Positions 25,476 through 33,710 of a stretch of 64,000 nt of DNA are shown here, one piece after another (position 1 is the first letter of the stretch; each line of letters opens with the position of its first letter). The position numbers were made by a program, and so were the translations under genes. Under the pieces are notes generated by a model. The model did no database searches. It saw only the letters and a list, made by a program, of their open reading frames with translations, and was not told the DNA's origin. Source of the DNA: Planococcus ruber (lineage in GTDB: Bacteria > Bacillota > Bacilli > Bacillales_A > Planococcaceae); assembly GCF_022819085.1 (NCBI RefSeq), contig NZ_JALHAG010000012.1, positions 248,001 through 312,000 of the forward strand. The letters are read 5' to 3'.

Positions 25476-26333
25476 ATGGACAAACTATACAATTGGCTCA
25501 TTATTTTCGCGGGATCGATTTTACTGGGATTCGCTTTTAATATGTTTTTATTGCCCCATGAGATTTTGTCTGGAGGCGTTACCGGGATTGCGATGATATT
25601 CAGTTTGATGCTGCCGCTCAATGCCGGGATTTGGCTGTTTGTTTTGAACATCCCGATTTTAATCCTTGGCTGGATGAAACTTGGCAAAATGTTCATCCTC
25701 AATAGCATTTACTCGGTAGCTGTCACGTCTATTTCCATGTTGTACATCCCGGTCATGAAAGTAACAGAAGACGTACTGCTGTCATCTGTATTCGGAGGTG
25801 TTCTTGTCGGCATCGGGGTCGGATTCATCATCCGTTCATACGGATCGACAGGCGGCTTTGACGTCATCGGCCTGCTCTTGACGATGAAACGGGACATCCC
25901 GCTCGGCTTTATGGTCTTTGGCTTGAACAGCCTCGTCGTATTCGTATCCGGTTTTATCTTTACGTGGGAGCTTGCGATGTATACAATGGCTTCTATCTAC
26001 ATCACAGGCTTGGTCGTTGACCGCATCCATACGCGCCATATCAAACTGAATATGCAAGTGGTGACAAGCAAAGGCGACGAAGTCAAAAAGCACTTGCTCG
26101 AAAACCTGTATCGCGGCATCACGGTCACGGACGGCGAAGGAGCTTATTCAGGCAATAAAGTCAAAATCCTGCACAGCGTCATCACACGCTATGAGCTGGC
26201 CTATGTCCGTCCACTGATTAAAGAAGTGGATCCGGATGCATTTGTCAGCATCAGCGAAACGATGGAAGTCATGGGGAATTTCCGTAGAGACGAAAACTTC
26301 AAAAAAGTTCCCGGACATCCTCAATCGATGTAA
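25476..26333 (+). CDS. YitT-family membrane protein (DUF161/DUF2179)
   Basis: A 285-aa protein with five hydrophobic segments over residues 1-180 and a cytosolic C-terminal domain (about 195-280) carrying the conserved pattern YRGITVTDGEGAYSGNKVKIL, the DUF2179 signature. Bacillales genomes carry several of these proteins; transport or sensing roles have been suggested, none proven to my knowledge. The ATG lies 8 nt after an AT-rich, rather poor ribosome site (GGAATGGAG). It is monocistronic. Confidence 0.88.
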   Translation: MDKLYNWLIIFAGSILLGFAFNMFLLPHEILSGGVTGIAMIFSLMLPLNAGIWLFVLNIPILILGWMKLGKMFILNSIYSVAVTSISMLYIPVMKVTEDVLLSSVFGGVLVGIGVGFIIRSYGSTGGFDVIGLLLTMKRDIPLGFMVFGLNSLVVFVSGFIFTWELAMYTMASIYITGLVVDRIHTRHIKLNMQVVTSKGDEVKKHLLENLYRGITVTDGEGAYSGNKVKILHSVITRYELAYVRPLIKEVDPDAFVSISETMEVMGNFRRDENFKKVPGHPQSM

Positions 26334-26350
26334 ACCATGTGCTGGAAAAT

Positions 26351-26386
26351 AAAGCTCCAATTCGAAAGAGTTGGAGCTGTTATTTT
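26351..26386 (+). terminator. Terminator of the YitT-family gene
   Basis: AGCTCCAA / TTGGAGCT, an 8-bp stem with a 10-nt loop, followed by a T-rich tail. Confidence 0.8.
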
Positions 26387-26472
26387 ATCTTTATAAAACA
26401 GAATATTTAGAAAATAGATGTTTTATTATTGGCTTATAAGCGTTATGATAAAAGAAAAGGAGGGGAACGGAA

Positions 26473-26571
26473 ATGGATGCCACCTTTGGCCTCGTGCCGA
26501 TGCTTGTCATTTCCATTATTGTGGTCGCGCTCATCCTGGCCTACTTCGTTTTCCATAACTGGGCTAAGTAA
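26473..26571 (+). CDS. 32-aa single-pass membrane peptide
   Basis: ATG to TAA encodes 32 residues: a short polar start (MDATFG), a hydrophobic segment from about residue 7 to 27 (LVPMLVISIIVVALILAYFV), and a polar end (FHNWAK). AAAGGAGGGG precedes the ATG with a spacing of about 9 nt, and a 14-bp terminator follows within 10 nt. Ribosome site, composition and terminator together support a real gene. It is too short for family assignment. Small hydrophobic peptides of this kind can be stress peptides or partners of membrane proteins; no function is claimed. Confidence 0.72.
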   Translation: MDATFGLVPMLVISIIVVALILAYFVFHNWAK

Positions 26572-26579
26572 TGAAGAAA

Positions 26580-26614
26580 CAGAAAAGCCGCAGCTGCCCG
26601 CTGCGGCTTTTCTG
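26580..26614 (+). terminator. Terminator of the 32-aa peptide gene
   Basis: A 14-bp perfect stem (CAGAAAAGCCGCAG and its complement) with a 7-nt loop. Confidence 0.9.
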
Positions 26615-26699
26615 CTTTAAAAAACGAACCCATAACATTTTCTCCAAGCATACATATAAAAAGCTGATGGTATTATATGTCGAAATATTCAAAAAAATA

Positions 26700-26728
26700 T
26701 TGCTTTAAATTGAAAGCGATTTTATAAT
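26700..26728 (+). promoter_or_regulatory. Sigma-A promoter of the PTS operon
   Basis: TTGCTT (26700-26705), a 17-nt spacer and TATAAT (26723-26728) form a good vegetative promoter. The cre site lies between and over these elements. Confidence 0.7.
26711..26724 (+). promoter_or_regulatory. CcpA-binding site (cre) inside the PTS promoter
   Basis: TGAAAGCGATTTTA matches the cre consensus TGWAANCGNTNWCA at 13 of 14 positions. It overlaps the spacer and the -10 element, the position expected for repression by CcpA. Confidence 0.72.
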
Positions 26729-26816
26729 GAAATTGACATCAAATGTGCTGATAGTGAACAAATGTAAAAAGGAGGGATTCGACTATTTTGTTGCTTTAGG
26801 GGAGGAGGAACAGGAA

Positions 26817-27266
26817 ATGGAAATTGAAAAAGAGCTGGTGGCCATTGAATTGGAAATCGATTCCAAAGAAAGCGTATTAGCCTTCTTGGGCAGTAGGCTA
26901 TTGGAAAAAGCGTATGTGAAAGAAGGATTTGTCGAAAGCGTGCTTAAACGTGAAGAAACTTTCCCTACAGGTTTGCCTACGATACCATTCGGAATTGCTA
27001 TTCCACATACGGATGGAGATATGGTGAATGAATCAAAAATAGCTTTTGCCACGTTGAAAAACCCGGTGAAATTTTTAGCGATGGGGCAGAGCGGAGAACT
27101 GATCGATATTAAAGTGGTTTTTATGTTAGCGCTGAAAGAGCCAGCTGCCCAACTGGCTACTTTGCAAAAACTGGTCGGATTGTTCCAAAATCCAGAAACT
27201 GTTTCAAAGTTAGCCGCAATCACAAGTGCCGAAGAGCTGAATGATTTAATCAATATTAAAGCTTAG
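26817..27266 (+). CDS. PTS EIIA component, fructose/mannitol (IIA-Ntr) fold
   Basis: A 149-aa protein of the PTS_EIIA_2 family. The phosphorylated histidine is His64 in AIPHTDGD. Alignment landmarks are LEKAYVKEGFVESVLKRE (helix before) and LATLQKLVGLFQNPE (C-terminal helix). ATG 26817 has GGGGAGGAGGAA just upstream; an in-frame start at 26727 is possible but would overlap the promoter. It receives phosphate from HPr and passes it to the IIB protein encoded at 28799. It is first gene of a IIA-IIC-IIB operon of the galactitol type. Confidence 0.88.
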   Translation: MEIEKELVAIELEIDSKESVLAFLGSRLLEKAYVKEGFVESVLKREETFPTGLPTIPFGIAIPHTDGDMVNESKIAFATLKNPVKFLAMGQSGELIDIKVVFMLALKEPAAQLATLQKLVGLFQNPETVSKLAAITSAEELNDLINIKA

Positions 27267-27399
27267 AGGCAGCAGAGCTTTTCATCTATCGTTTTACAAG
27301 CATTTCTAACCTGCATTCATGATTTTATCAACCCATAAAAGAATCATTTTAATCACGTCTTTCTGCTAGAGAATACCAAAAGCAAAGGGGAGAAAGTTG

Positions 27400-28779
27400 A
27401 TGGGAATTCTGCAATGGTTCGTGGATCTTGGAGCGACAGTTTTATTGCCGATTTTAATTTTTATTTTTGCGCTGGTATTGGGAACTAAACCTGGAAAGGC
27501 TCTACGTGCCGGGATCATCGTCGGCATCGGATTTGTAGGGATCAATTTAGTGATCGGTTTGCTTGTAGACAGTTTAGGGCCTGCCGCCCAATCAATGGTT
27601 GATAATTTTGGATTTAACTTAAATACAATTGATGTTGGCTGGCCGGCAGCTGCGGCAATTGCTTACGGCACTTCCTTAGGCAGTTTAGCGATACCGATTG
27701 GCGTGGGCGTTAACGTCTTGCTGCTGACTTTCGGTTTAACGAAAACGTTGAACGTCGATATTTGGAATTTTTGGCACGTAGCTTTAACAGGGTCGCTTGT
27801 TTATGCTTTGACAGCCGATTTTTGGTTGGGCATTTTGACAATCATCGTCCACTTGCTTTTGCTGTATTTAATGGGAGATATTTTAGCCAAATACATCGAG
27901 AAGTTTTATGGTTTCCAAAACATTACTTTTCCGCATGGCACCTCCGCTCCATCCGCATTTGTCGCAATGCCGATGAACTGGGTTTTTGACCGCATTCCCG
28001 GATTCAATAAGCTGGAAGCGAATCCCGAAAATATCCAAAAGAAATTAGGGGTGCTTGGCGATTCCACCATTATCGGGGTAATGATCGGGATCTTAATTGG
28101 AATTTTGGCAGGCTACAACGTCCAGGGAATTTTACAGCTGTCTATTCAGACAGGAGCTGTTATGGTCTTGCTGCCCCGAATGGTCGCTCTATTGATGGAA
28201 GGCCTTATTCCTGTTTCGGAAGCGGCAGGGGCTTTTGTGAAGAAACGGTTCCCGGGAAGAGATTTGTACATTGGAATGGACAGTGCACTTGCCATCGGAC
28301 ATCCGGCAGTCCTGTCATCCGCCTTGTTATTAATTCCCATTACCATCTTTTTAGCGGTTCTGCTGCCTGGAAATTCCGTTTTGCCATTTGCTGATTTAGC
28401 TTCCATTCCATTCTTAATCTGCTTGATGGTCCCTATTTTTAGAGGGAATATCATACGAACCGTGATTGGCGGATCGATTTATATTGGCGTCGGCTTATAT
28501 ATAGCGAGCTGGGTTGCGCCGTTGTTTACACAGTCAGCGATTGCTTCAAACTTTGAAATGGGAACGAATACGAGCATCTCTTCATTGATTGATGGTGCGG
28601 TATGGACCACGTTCATCTTTGTCTGGCTGCCGAAGATTTTCAGCTGGTATGGAATGAGTGCTTTAGGATTGCTGGTTCTTTTTGGCCTGATTTACCAGAA
28701 CAAAATCAAACCTAATCGCCATAAAGCCAATCCGGAAAAATCAGGGAATCCGGCAGCAGCACCTATAGAACACGAATAA
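27400..28779 (+). CDS. PTS EIIC permease, galactitol family (GatC-like)
   Basis: A 459-aa membrane protein with about 11-12 hydrophobic segments, of the EIIC-GAT family. Landmarks are the opening FVDLGATVLLPILIF, the ALRAGIIVGIGFVGINLV segment of the first domain and GNIIRTVIGG toward the end. It transports its sugar while the IIB protein phosphorylates it. The family covers galactitol, ribitol/arabitol-like polyols and some pentitols; the actual substrate cannot be told because no metabolic enzyme gene is adjacent. GGGGAGAAAG precedes the ATG. Followed after 19 nt by IIB. Confidence 0.9.
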   Translation: MGILQWFVDLGATVLLPILIFIFALVLGTKPGKALRAGIIVGIGFVGINLVIGLLVDSLGPAAQSMVDNFGFNLNTIDVGWPAAAAIAYGTSLGSLAIPIGVGVNVLLLTFGLTKTLNVDIWNFWHVALTGSLVYALTADFWLGILTIIVHLLLLYLMGDILAKYIEKFYGFQNITFPHGTSAPSAFVAMPMNWVFDRIPGFNKLEANPENIQKKLGVLGDSTIIGVMIGILIGILAGYNVQGILQLSIQTGAVMVLLPRMVALLMEGLIPVSEAAGAFVKKRFPGRDLYIGMDSALAIGHPAVLSSALLLIPITIFLAVLLPGNSVLPFADLASIPFLICLMVPIFRGNIIRTVIGGSIYIGVGLYIASWVAPLFTQSAIASNFEMGTNTSISSLIDGAVWTTFIFVWLPKIFSWYGMSALGLLVLFGLIYQNKIKPNRHKANPEKSGNPAAAPIEHE

Positions 28780-28798
28780 TAGAGGGGGAAGCAATTAA

Positions 28799-29083
28799 AT
28801 GAAAAAACTATTGATTATTTGCGGTACCGGTATAGCAACTTCCACTGTCGTGAAAGGAAAAGTGGAAGAGTGGCTAAAAGAAAATAATCTCACTCAAGAT
28901 GTGAAAATCTATCAGTCAAAAGTCAGTGACGAGATCAATCGAATTGACGAATACGATATTGTGTTATCGACGACATTGGTTCCGGATAATATTAAAGACC
29001 GTGTAATTGACGGCATTCCTCTTTTAACTGGGATTGGCATCGATCCAATGTTTGAAAAAGTTTTAGCCGAAATAAAGCGGTAA
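28799..29083 (+). CDS. PTS EIIB component, galactitol family (GatB-like)
   Basis: A 94-aa cytosolic protein. The phosphocysteine is Cys8 in LLIICGTGIATST, the lactose/galactitol IIB P-loop. The rest has the expected alternating strands and helices. AGGGGGAAG precedes the ATG. It takes phosphate from the IIA protein (His64) and donates it to the sugar carried by IIC. Last gene of the operon. Confidence 0.92.
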   Translation: MKKLLIICGTGIATSTVVKGKVEEWLKENNLTQDVKIYQSKVSDEINRIDEYDIVLSTTLVPDNIKDRVIDGIPLLTGIGIDPMFEKVLAEIKR

Positions 29084-29116
29084 GCAGATGGTGAAAATCG
29101 CTTTGAAAGAAAAGCT

Positions 29117-29149
29117 GCAAAAGCCAAGGCCAAGAGCTGCGGCTTTTGC
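29117..29149 (+). terminator. Probable terminator of the PTS operon
   Basis: GCAAAAGCC / GGCTTTTGC, a 9-bp stem with a 15-nt loop; the T tail is weak, so read-through toward the next hairpin is possible. Confidence 0.5.
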
Positions 29150-29182
29150 GTTCATCTCTATTGAGTTCCAAAAGCATACATA

Positions 29183-29222
29183 AAAACAATCCATCTCCTC
29201 ATCAAAGGAGATGGATTGTTTT
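29183..29222. terminator. Bidirectional terminator between the PTS operon and yjiH-like gene
   Basis: A perfect 17-bp stem (AAAACAATCCATCTCCT and its complement) with a 6-nt loop; it can serve both convergent units. Confidence 0.9.
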
Positions 29223-29224
29223 GT

Positions 29225-30589
29225 TTAGACGAATAGATGAGCGAACAACACAAGGATTGGCAGCGTAATGATCGTGCGCAAGACGAAAATCACAGCAAGT
29301 TCCCAGAACTTAATGGGAATATTCGAGCGTAAAATCAGAATGCCGATTTCAGACATGTAAATGATTTGAGTCAAGGAAACCCCAGCTAAAACGAAACGCG
29401 TCAATTCACTTTCAATGCCGCTCCCGAGGACAGCTGGCAAGAACATGTCGGCGAAACCAACGAGCAGAGTAGGCGCCGCTTCAGCAGCTTCAGGCAACCC
29501 GAATAATGTCAGCACGGGAATCAACGGATAAGAAATAATTTTAAAGAGCGGCGTATATTCTGCGACGATTAAAGCTGCCGTACCAAGCGCCATAACAAGC
29601 GGAATCAGGGCCAGCCAGATATCGAGAACGGTTTCAACGCCTGTTTGGACCAGTTTTTTCGGACTTGCTGCTTTACTTGCTTTAAGGCGGGCTTCATCAA
29701 AGCCCCATTTCACGAGTGAAACACCTTCAGGAATCGTGTCATCAACTTGTTTGCCAACTGGCTCGTAATAGGTGTCCTTTTTGCGGGATAAGGGCGGAAT
29801 TCTAGGCATAATCACAGCAGCCACTATGCAAGCGACAGATACCGCTAAGTAAAAGGGCAGAAACAAATGGCCAATGCCGACAACATTCGCAACAACCAAA
29901 CTGAAAGCGACTGAAGCGATGGAGAATGTTGTGGCGATGACCGCAGCTTCACGCTGCGTATAATTGCCTTCATCGTATTGCTTCATCGTTACTAATACGC
30001 CAACCGGTGCAGCGCCCATCCATGAAGCCATGGCATCGATAGAGGAGCGGCCGGGCAAAGTGAAGATCGGGCGCATAAACTTGTTAAGCAAGGCGCCGAC
30101 AAATTCCATTAGGCCAAATTCGACCAATAAGGGAAGCAGGATTCCGGCGAAGAGGAACCAGGTAAGCAACACCGGTGCAAGATCGTACAGTACTACGCCG
30201 CCTGTCGCCCGGGAAGAAATCACTTCAGGACCAACTTCGTAGAACGTCATCAAACCAAAAACAAAAGCAAGTACACGGACAACCAGTCCGAAGGGTCCGT
30301 TAATGAATGTCGTACGCAAGAAAGGGGAGTTCTGAACAAAAGCGGGTTTAATAGCAGTCGCTGCCAAACTGGCAAGGGCAGAAAATCCAAGCAAGAAGAC
30401 GATGAATGCGGGAATCGCTTCGCCAAAAGTGGATTGGAGGAAAGATGCCAGAATACCGACGCCGATGGTTACTTCGCCGTTATAAGAAATTGGACACAAA
30501 AACAGCAAAGCCCCGATGATAGAGGGAATTAAAAACTTCCAGGTGTCGATGGGAGAAATAGTTTTCTTATTATTTTGAATCAATGTCAT
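29225..30589 (-). CDS. YjiH-family nucleoside-recognition-domain permease
   Basis: A 454-aa membrane protein with about 10-11 hydrophobic segments. Two 'gate'-type halves are recognisable: IDAMASWMGAAPVGVLVTM in the first and GIESELTRFVLAGVSLTQII in the second. These are characteristic of the YjiH family, related to nucleoside transporters and spore-maturation proteins. The solute is unknown. GGAGGCAAGAAA precedes the ATG. It is separated from the upstream peptidase/DUF819/XRE group by a terminator, so it is probably its own unit, though regulator and permease are functionally adjacent. Confidence 0.88.
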   Translation of the reverse strand: MTLIQNNKKTISPIDTWKFLIPSIIGALLFLCPISYNGEVTIGVGILASFLQSTFGEAIPAFIVFLLGFSALASLAATAIKPAFVQNSPFLRTTFINGPFGLVVRVLAFVFGLMTFYEVGPEVISSRATGGVVLYDLAPVLLTWFLFAGILLPLLVEFGLMEFVGALLNKFMRPIFTLPGRSSIDAMASWMGAAPVGVLVTMKQYDEGNYTQREAAVIATTFSIASVAFSLVVANVVGIGHLFLPFYLAVSVACIVAAVIMPRIPPLSRKKDTYYEPVGKQVDDTIPEGVSLVKWGFDEARLKASKAASPKKLVQTGVETVLDIWLALIPLVMALGTAALIVAEYTPLFKIISYPLIPVLTLFGLPEAAEAAPTLLVGFADMFLPAVLGSGIESELTRFVLAGVSLTQIIYMSEIGILILRSNIPIKFWELAVIFVLRTIITLPILVLFAHLFV

Positions 30590-30711
30590 TTTCTTGCCTC
30601 CAAAGAATTACTATAATGTATTGAATATACGTTATATTGAGTATTTATTCAATAGTAAATGAAAAGTTCTCCCACTTGGCATAATCGAAACCCGAGTAAA
30701 GCGGCAAATGC

Positions 30712-30752
30712 AAAAACGCCAGCCCCATTCATTTGAATGGAGCTGGCATTTT
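30712..30752 (-). terminator. Terminator of the dipeptidase/DUF819/XRE operon
   Basis: A 13-bp stem with one mismatch (GCCAGCcCCATTC / GAATGGaGCTGGC) just after the regulator stop, with T run on the minus strand. Confidence 0.8.
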
Positions 30753-30756
30753 TAGA

Positions 30757-31293
30757 TTAAACGGGCCATCCAGTCATGGCCCATACTGATACAGCACGGC
30801 TTTCAGAGTGGTTGTAGAACCGATGGGGCAGGGTGCTCTTAAATCGAATGCTGTCTCCTGCCTTTAAGATGTGAGATTCGCCATTTAAATGGACGGTCAT
30901 TTCCCCTTCCAGCACGAGGCCGCATTCTTCGCCCGAATGTTCTACGAGCTGCCGGTCTTCCTGTCCAGGTTCCAAATAGATCATAATCATTTCGATTTCG
31001 CCTTTATTGGTCGGAGTTAACAGCTCGTATTTGGAATGCGAAACAGGGAAATGAAAACTTTTCCGTTCCCTTTGTCTTATAATTTGAGAAGAAGGTTCAT
31101 CTGTCCCGAGTAAAGAAGAAATTGAAATATTCAAGCCGGCGCACAGTTTGTACAAGGTTGTCAGCGTAGGATCCGTGTTCCGTCTTTCAATTTGGCTGAT
31201 CATGCTGACGCTCACGCCAGATTTTTCGGAGAGTTCTTTCAGTGAAAGAGAACGTTCAGTCCGCAATTTTTTAATTTTTTGTCCATCAAACAT
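30757..31293 (-). CDS. XRE-family transcription regulator with cupin sensor domain
   Basis: A 178-aa protein. The N-terminal 60 residues are an XRE helix-turn-helix (RSLSLKELSEKSGVSVSMISQIER), and the C-terminal part (about 105-172) is a small cupin barrel containing HSGEECGLVLEGEM and FKSTLPHRFYN. These regulators respond to small metabolites held in the cupin and control nearby transport or degradation genes. Here it is the last gene of a dipeptidase/permease operon and next to the YjiH permease, which suggests these are its targets. The start has GGAGACG at a proper distance. Confidence 0.9.
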   Translation of the reverse strand: MFDGQKIKKLRTERSLSLKELSEKSGVSVSMISQIERRNTDPTLTTLYKLCAGLNISISSLLGTDEPSSQIIRQRERKSFHFPVSHSKYELLTPTNKGEIEMIMIYLEPGQEDRQLVEHSGEECGLVLEGEMTVHLNGESHILKAGDSIRFKSTLPHRFYNHSESRAVSVWAMTGWPV

Positions 31294-31320
31294 TTTACGT
31301 CTCCAGTCTAAAGAAAGTAT

Positions 31321-32547
31321 TTACATGAAAGTGGCGAACCACAGTCCCAACGTCGTGCCAACATAATTGCCAATAATGTAGCCGATGGTTCCCACAACTA
31401 AAATAGGGCCGATCAGCTCTTTCCATCCCTTGGCAATGGCCATAGCCGCAGCCGTAGTCGGCCCGCCGATATTGGCATTGCTGACAAGCAGGATTTCTTC
31501 TAAATCATATTTCAGGAGCTTTCCGGCTGTCAATGAAATAAGGAGGTTAAAGCTGACGATGATGAAGACGAATACCAATAACAATGGTGCATTTTGAATG
31601 ATCAATGGGATAGAAGCCGGAATTCCGATTACCACAAAGAACAAGTAAATTAAAAACGTTCCAATTTCCTGGCTGCCGTTGATGTTTTCAAAATATCGCG
31701 GGAAAAATGCCAAGGCGATAAAAGTCAACGTCGTCAAAATGAGGTAATTATCGCCAAACAAACCATTGAGTAAATTCCAGCCGAATGAAACATCGTCTCC
31801 GGAAGGAATAATGCCGTTCAGGAAGCCAGCAATTTTAAAAGATACGATGACCAGGAAAAAAGCAGTCCCAACAGATAAAGCGATGTCTTTTAACGAAATA
31901 TCCTGGCGTTTCCAGAAACTCTCGGCATTTGTTTTTCCGGCCCCGGCTGCTTCCTCGCTATCAGCCTGCTGCACATGTGGATGAGGAAAAAGCTTTTTGA
32001 AAAATTTAAGGGTCGGGATTGTCATCAGGATGATAAAGAATAATGCCATCATCAGGTTATCCGCAACAATTGCTGAGGAAACCATATCTTCGGGCGCATC
32101 GAATTTTGCGGTCATGGCTGCAAAGTTAACGCCGCCGCCGACATAGGAAGCACTCATCATCCCGCCGATTTTATCCAGAAACGGTATATGGTCTTTTAAT
32201 AGGAAAAAGCTAATGATGGTCCCGGCGATCGTCCCAATGGAACTCAGGAGGAAAATAATCAGCATTTTACCGCTTTCCTGCCAGATTTTCTTGAAGTTCA
32301 CATGAAACAGCAATAGAGGAATGGCAAGAGGAATGATAAATGCCCAAACAGCATCATACACAGGTGAAGCAACTGGAATAATGCGGGTGTTTGATAAGAT
32401 AATCGCGGACACGAGAGCAATGATGGCTCCTGAAATTTTCCCGGCCCAACTATATTTTTGTTCTAATACAATGCTCATGGCTGCAATAATCACGATAATT
32501 CCCCAAAGTGTGATTAAATCATCCGATTTGATTAACGTGTTTTCCAT
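31321..32547 (-). CDS. DUF819-family membrane protein (YjcL-like permease)
   Basis: A 408-aa protein with about ten hydrophobic segments. It has the DUF819 opening LITLWGIIVIIAAMSIVLEQ, an inside-out duplication typical of the family, and a central charged loop (VQQADSEEAAGAGKTNAES). Family members are suspected transporters of amino acids or peptides; transport has not been shown to my knowledge. AAAGGGGAT precedes the ATG. It lies 25 nt after the dipeptidase gene and 27 nt before the regulator, so these three are one operon. The neighbours suggest a dipeptide or its products as substrate (inference). Confidence 0.85.
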   Translation of the reverse strand: MENTLIKSDDLITLWGIIVIIAAMSIVLEQKYSWAGKISGAIIALVSAIILSNTRIIPVASPVYDAVWAFIIPLAIPLLLFHVNFKKIWQESGKMLIIFLLSSIGTIAGTIISFFLLKDHIPFLDKIGGMMSASYVGGGVNFAAMTAKFDAPEDMVSSAIVADNLMMALFFIILMTIPTLKFFKKLFPHPHVQQADSEEAAGAGKTNAESFWKRQDISLKDIALSVGTAFFLVIVSFKIAGFLNGIIPSGDDVSFGWNLLNGLFGDNYLILTTLTFIALAFFPRYFENINGSQEIGTFLIYLFFVVIGIPASIPLIIQNAPLLLVFVFIIVSFNLLISLTAGKLLKYDLEEILLVSNANIGGPTTAAAMAIAKGWKELIGPILVVGTIGYIIGNYVGTTLGLWFATFM

Positions 32548-32572
32548 AAAAAATCCCCTTTATGTAGCGTAT

Positions 32573-33541
32573 TTACTTGCTTTCGATAAGCCGTATGGCA
32601 TTTTGATAACCAATGGCTTCAAGTTCCTTATTTGTAAATCCCCGTTTCGCCATCTGCTCAAGCAAGTCGGGAATTCTCGTGATGTCTTCGAGCCCTTTTG
32701 TCGAGCCCGCCATTTCCAAGCCGATCGCGTGGCCTTTCAAATAATCCATGAAATCAAAGCCGAAAGCCAAATGCTCCGTTCCAATCAGATCAGCGATATA
32801 AATAGCGTGATCGACAAAGCGGTCGAGTGTAGGTTTTTTAGGATCAATAAATCCCCAATAAGAATTGAGTCCGACGATTCCATTTTTCTCAGCAATCGCT
32901 TTTAACTGTGCATCGGTTAAATTTCTTTCATGGACGCAAAGCGTGCGGGCATTGCTGTGCGAAGCAATGATTGGGCGATGGCTGTAATGGTATAGATTCC
33001 AAAATGATTCATCGTCAAGATGGGAAGCATCGACCAGCCATCCGAACTCATTCGCTTTATTGACTGCAAGATTTCCTAAGTGTGTCAGTCCGGATTGAAG
33101 ATTACCGGATCCGGTGCCGCTGGCAAAATCATTGCGTCCATTCCACGTAAGGCTCATATGATTAATTCCGATTTCATCCAATCTGCTAAGAGATTCGGAC
33201 AGCTGATGCAGCGATGAACCAAGAAAATCAAGGCCTTCTAAACCCATAATCAAGTTTATCTTGTCTGAAGGGGGCGAAAACAGAGCGTCGCTTAAAGAAC
33301 CGCAAATCTGCGCATACTTCGAATGCTCCAAGTCCTCCATCACTAAACGGTAAACGGTTTGGATGCGTTCAAGCGGTGCCTGCTGAAAAACAGGTTCTAC
33401 CCAAAATACACAAATAACCGTTTCCACTAAACCGGCTTTAAGTTTTGGATAATGGTAGGCATCAAAGATATTGCTTTCCCCTCGGCTTTTCCGCCAAGCA
33501 ATATCTGTAAACAAATCTGAATGCATATCGATTATTTTCAT
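32573..33541 (-). CDS. Membrane dipeptidase-type zinc peptidase (M19)
   Basis: A 322-aa M19 (renal dipeptidase-like) peptidase. The first metal ligand pair is HxD in IIDMHSDLFTD at about residue 6; further metal positions are read in MGLEGLDF (bridging Glu) and ASHSNARTLC, which carries the conserved His and the following substrate Arg region. The family hydrolyses dipeptides, including those with D-residues. It lacks a signal peptide, so it is cytosolic. ATG 33541 has AAGGGGGAA upstream; the start at 33559 is unlikely. First gene of a three-gene operon with a permease and a regulator. Confidence 0.88.
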   Translation of the reverse strand: MKIIDMHSDLFTDIAWRKSRGESNIFDAYHYPKLKAGLVETVICVFWVEPVFQQAPLERIQTVYRLVMEDLEHSKYAQICGSLSDALFSPPSDKINLIMGLEGLDFLGSSLHQLSESLSRLDEIGINHMSLTWNGRNDFASGTGSGNLQSGLTHLGNLAVNKANEFGWLVDASHLDDESFWNLYHYSHRPIIASHSNARTLCVHERNLTDAQLKAIAEKNGIVGLNSYWGFIDPKKPTLDRFVDHAIYIADLIGTEHLAFGFDFMDYLKGHAIGLEMAGSTKGLEDITRIPDLLEQMAKRGFTNKELEAIGYQNAIRLIESK

Positions 33542-33630
33542 TCTATTCCCCCTTTTCATTATAGTATAATTATTTTATTATATTGTAAATATTTTAAAGC
33601 AATCAATCGAATTTATCCACATCCTCGCAG

Positions 33631-33655
33631 GTTTAATCCATTTTCGGCAGGGAAA
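33631..33655 (+). promoter_or_regulatory. Sigma-B general-stress promoter
   Basis: GTTTAA (33631-33636), a 13-nt spacer and GGGAAA (33650-33655) fit the sigma-B consensus almost exactly. It lies 55 nt before the start of the stress-protein gene, whose family is sigma-B-controlled in B. subtilis. Confidence 0.8.
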
Positions 33656-33710
33656 ACAAGAACCATTAGCAGAAAAGAGATTCCATAAGTCATGAGGAGG
33701 AGTAAATAAA

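Noticed and set aside
26766-26790. AAAAAGGAGGGA as the ribosome site of the PTS IIA gene
   Set aside because: No in-frame start codon lies 5-12 nt after it; the GGAGGAGGAA site before ATG 26817 fits better.
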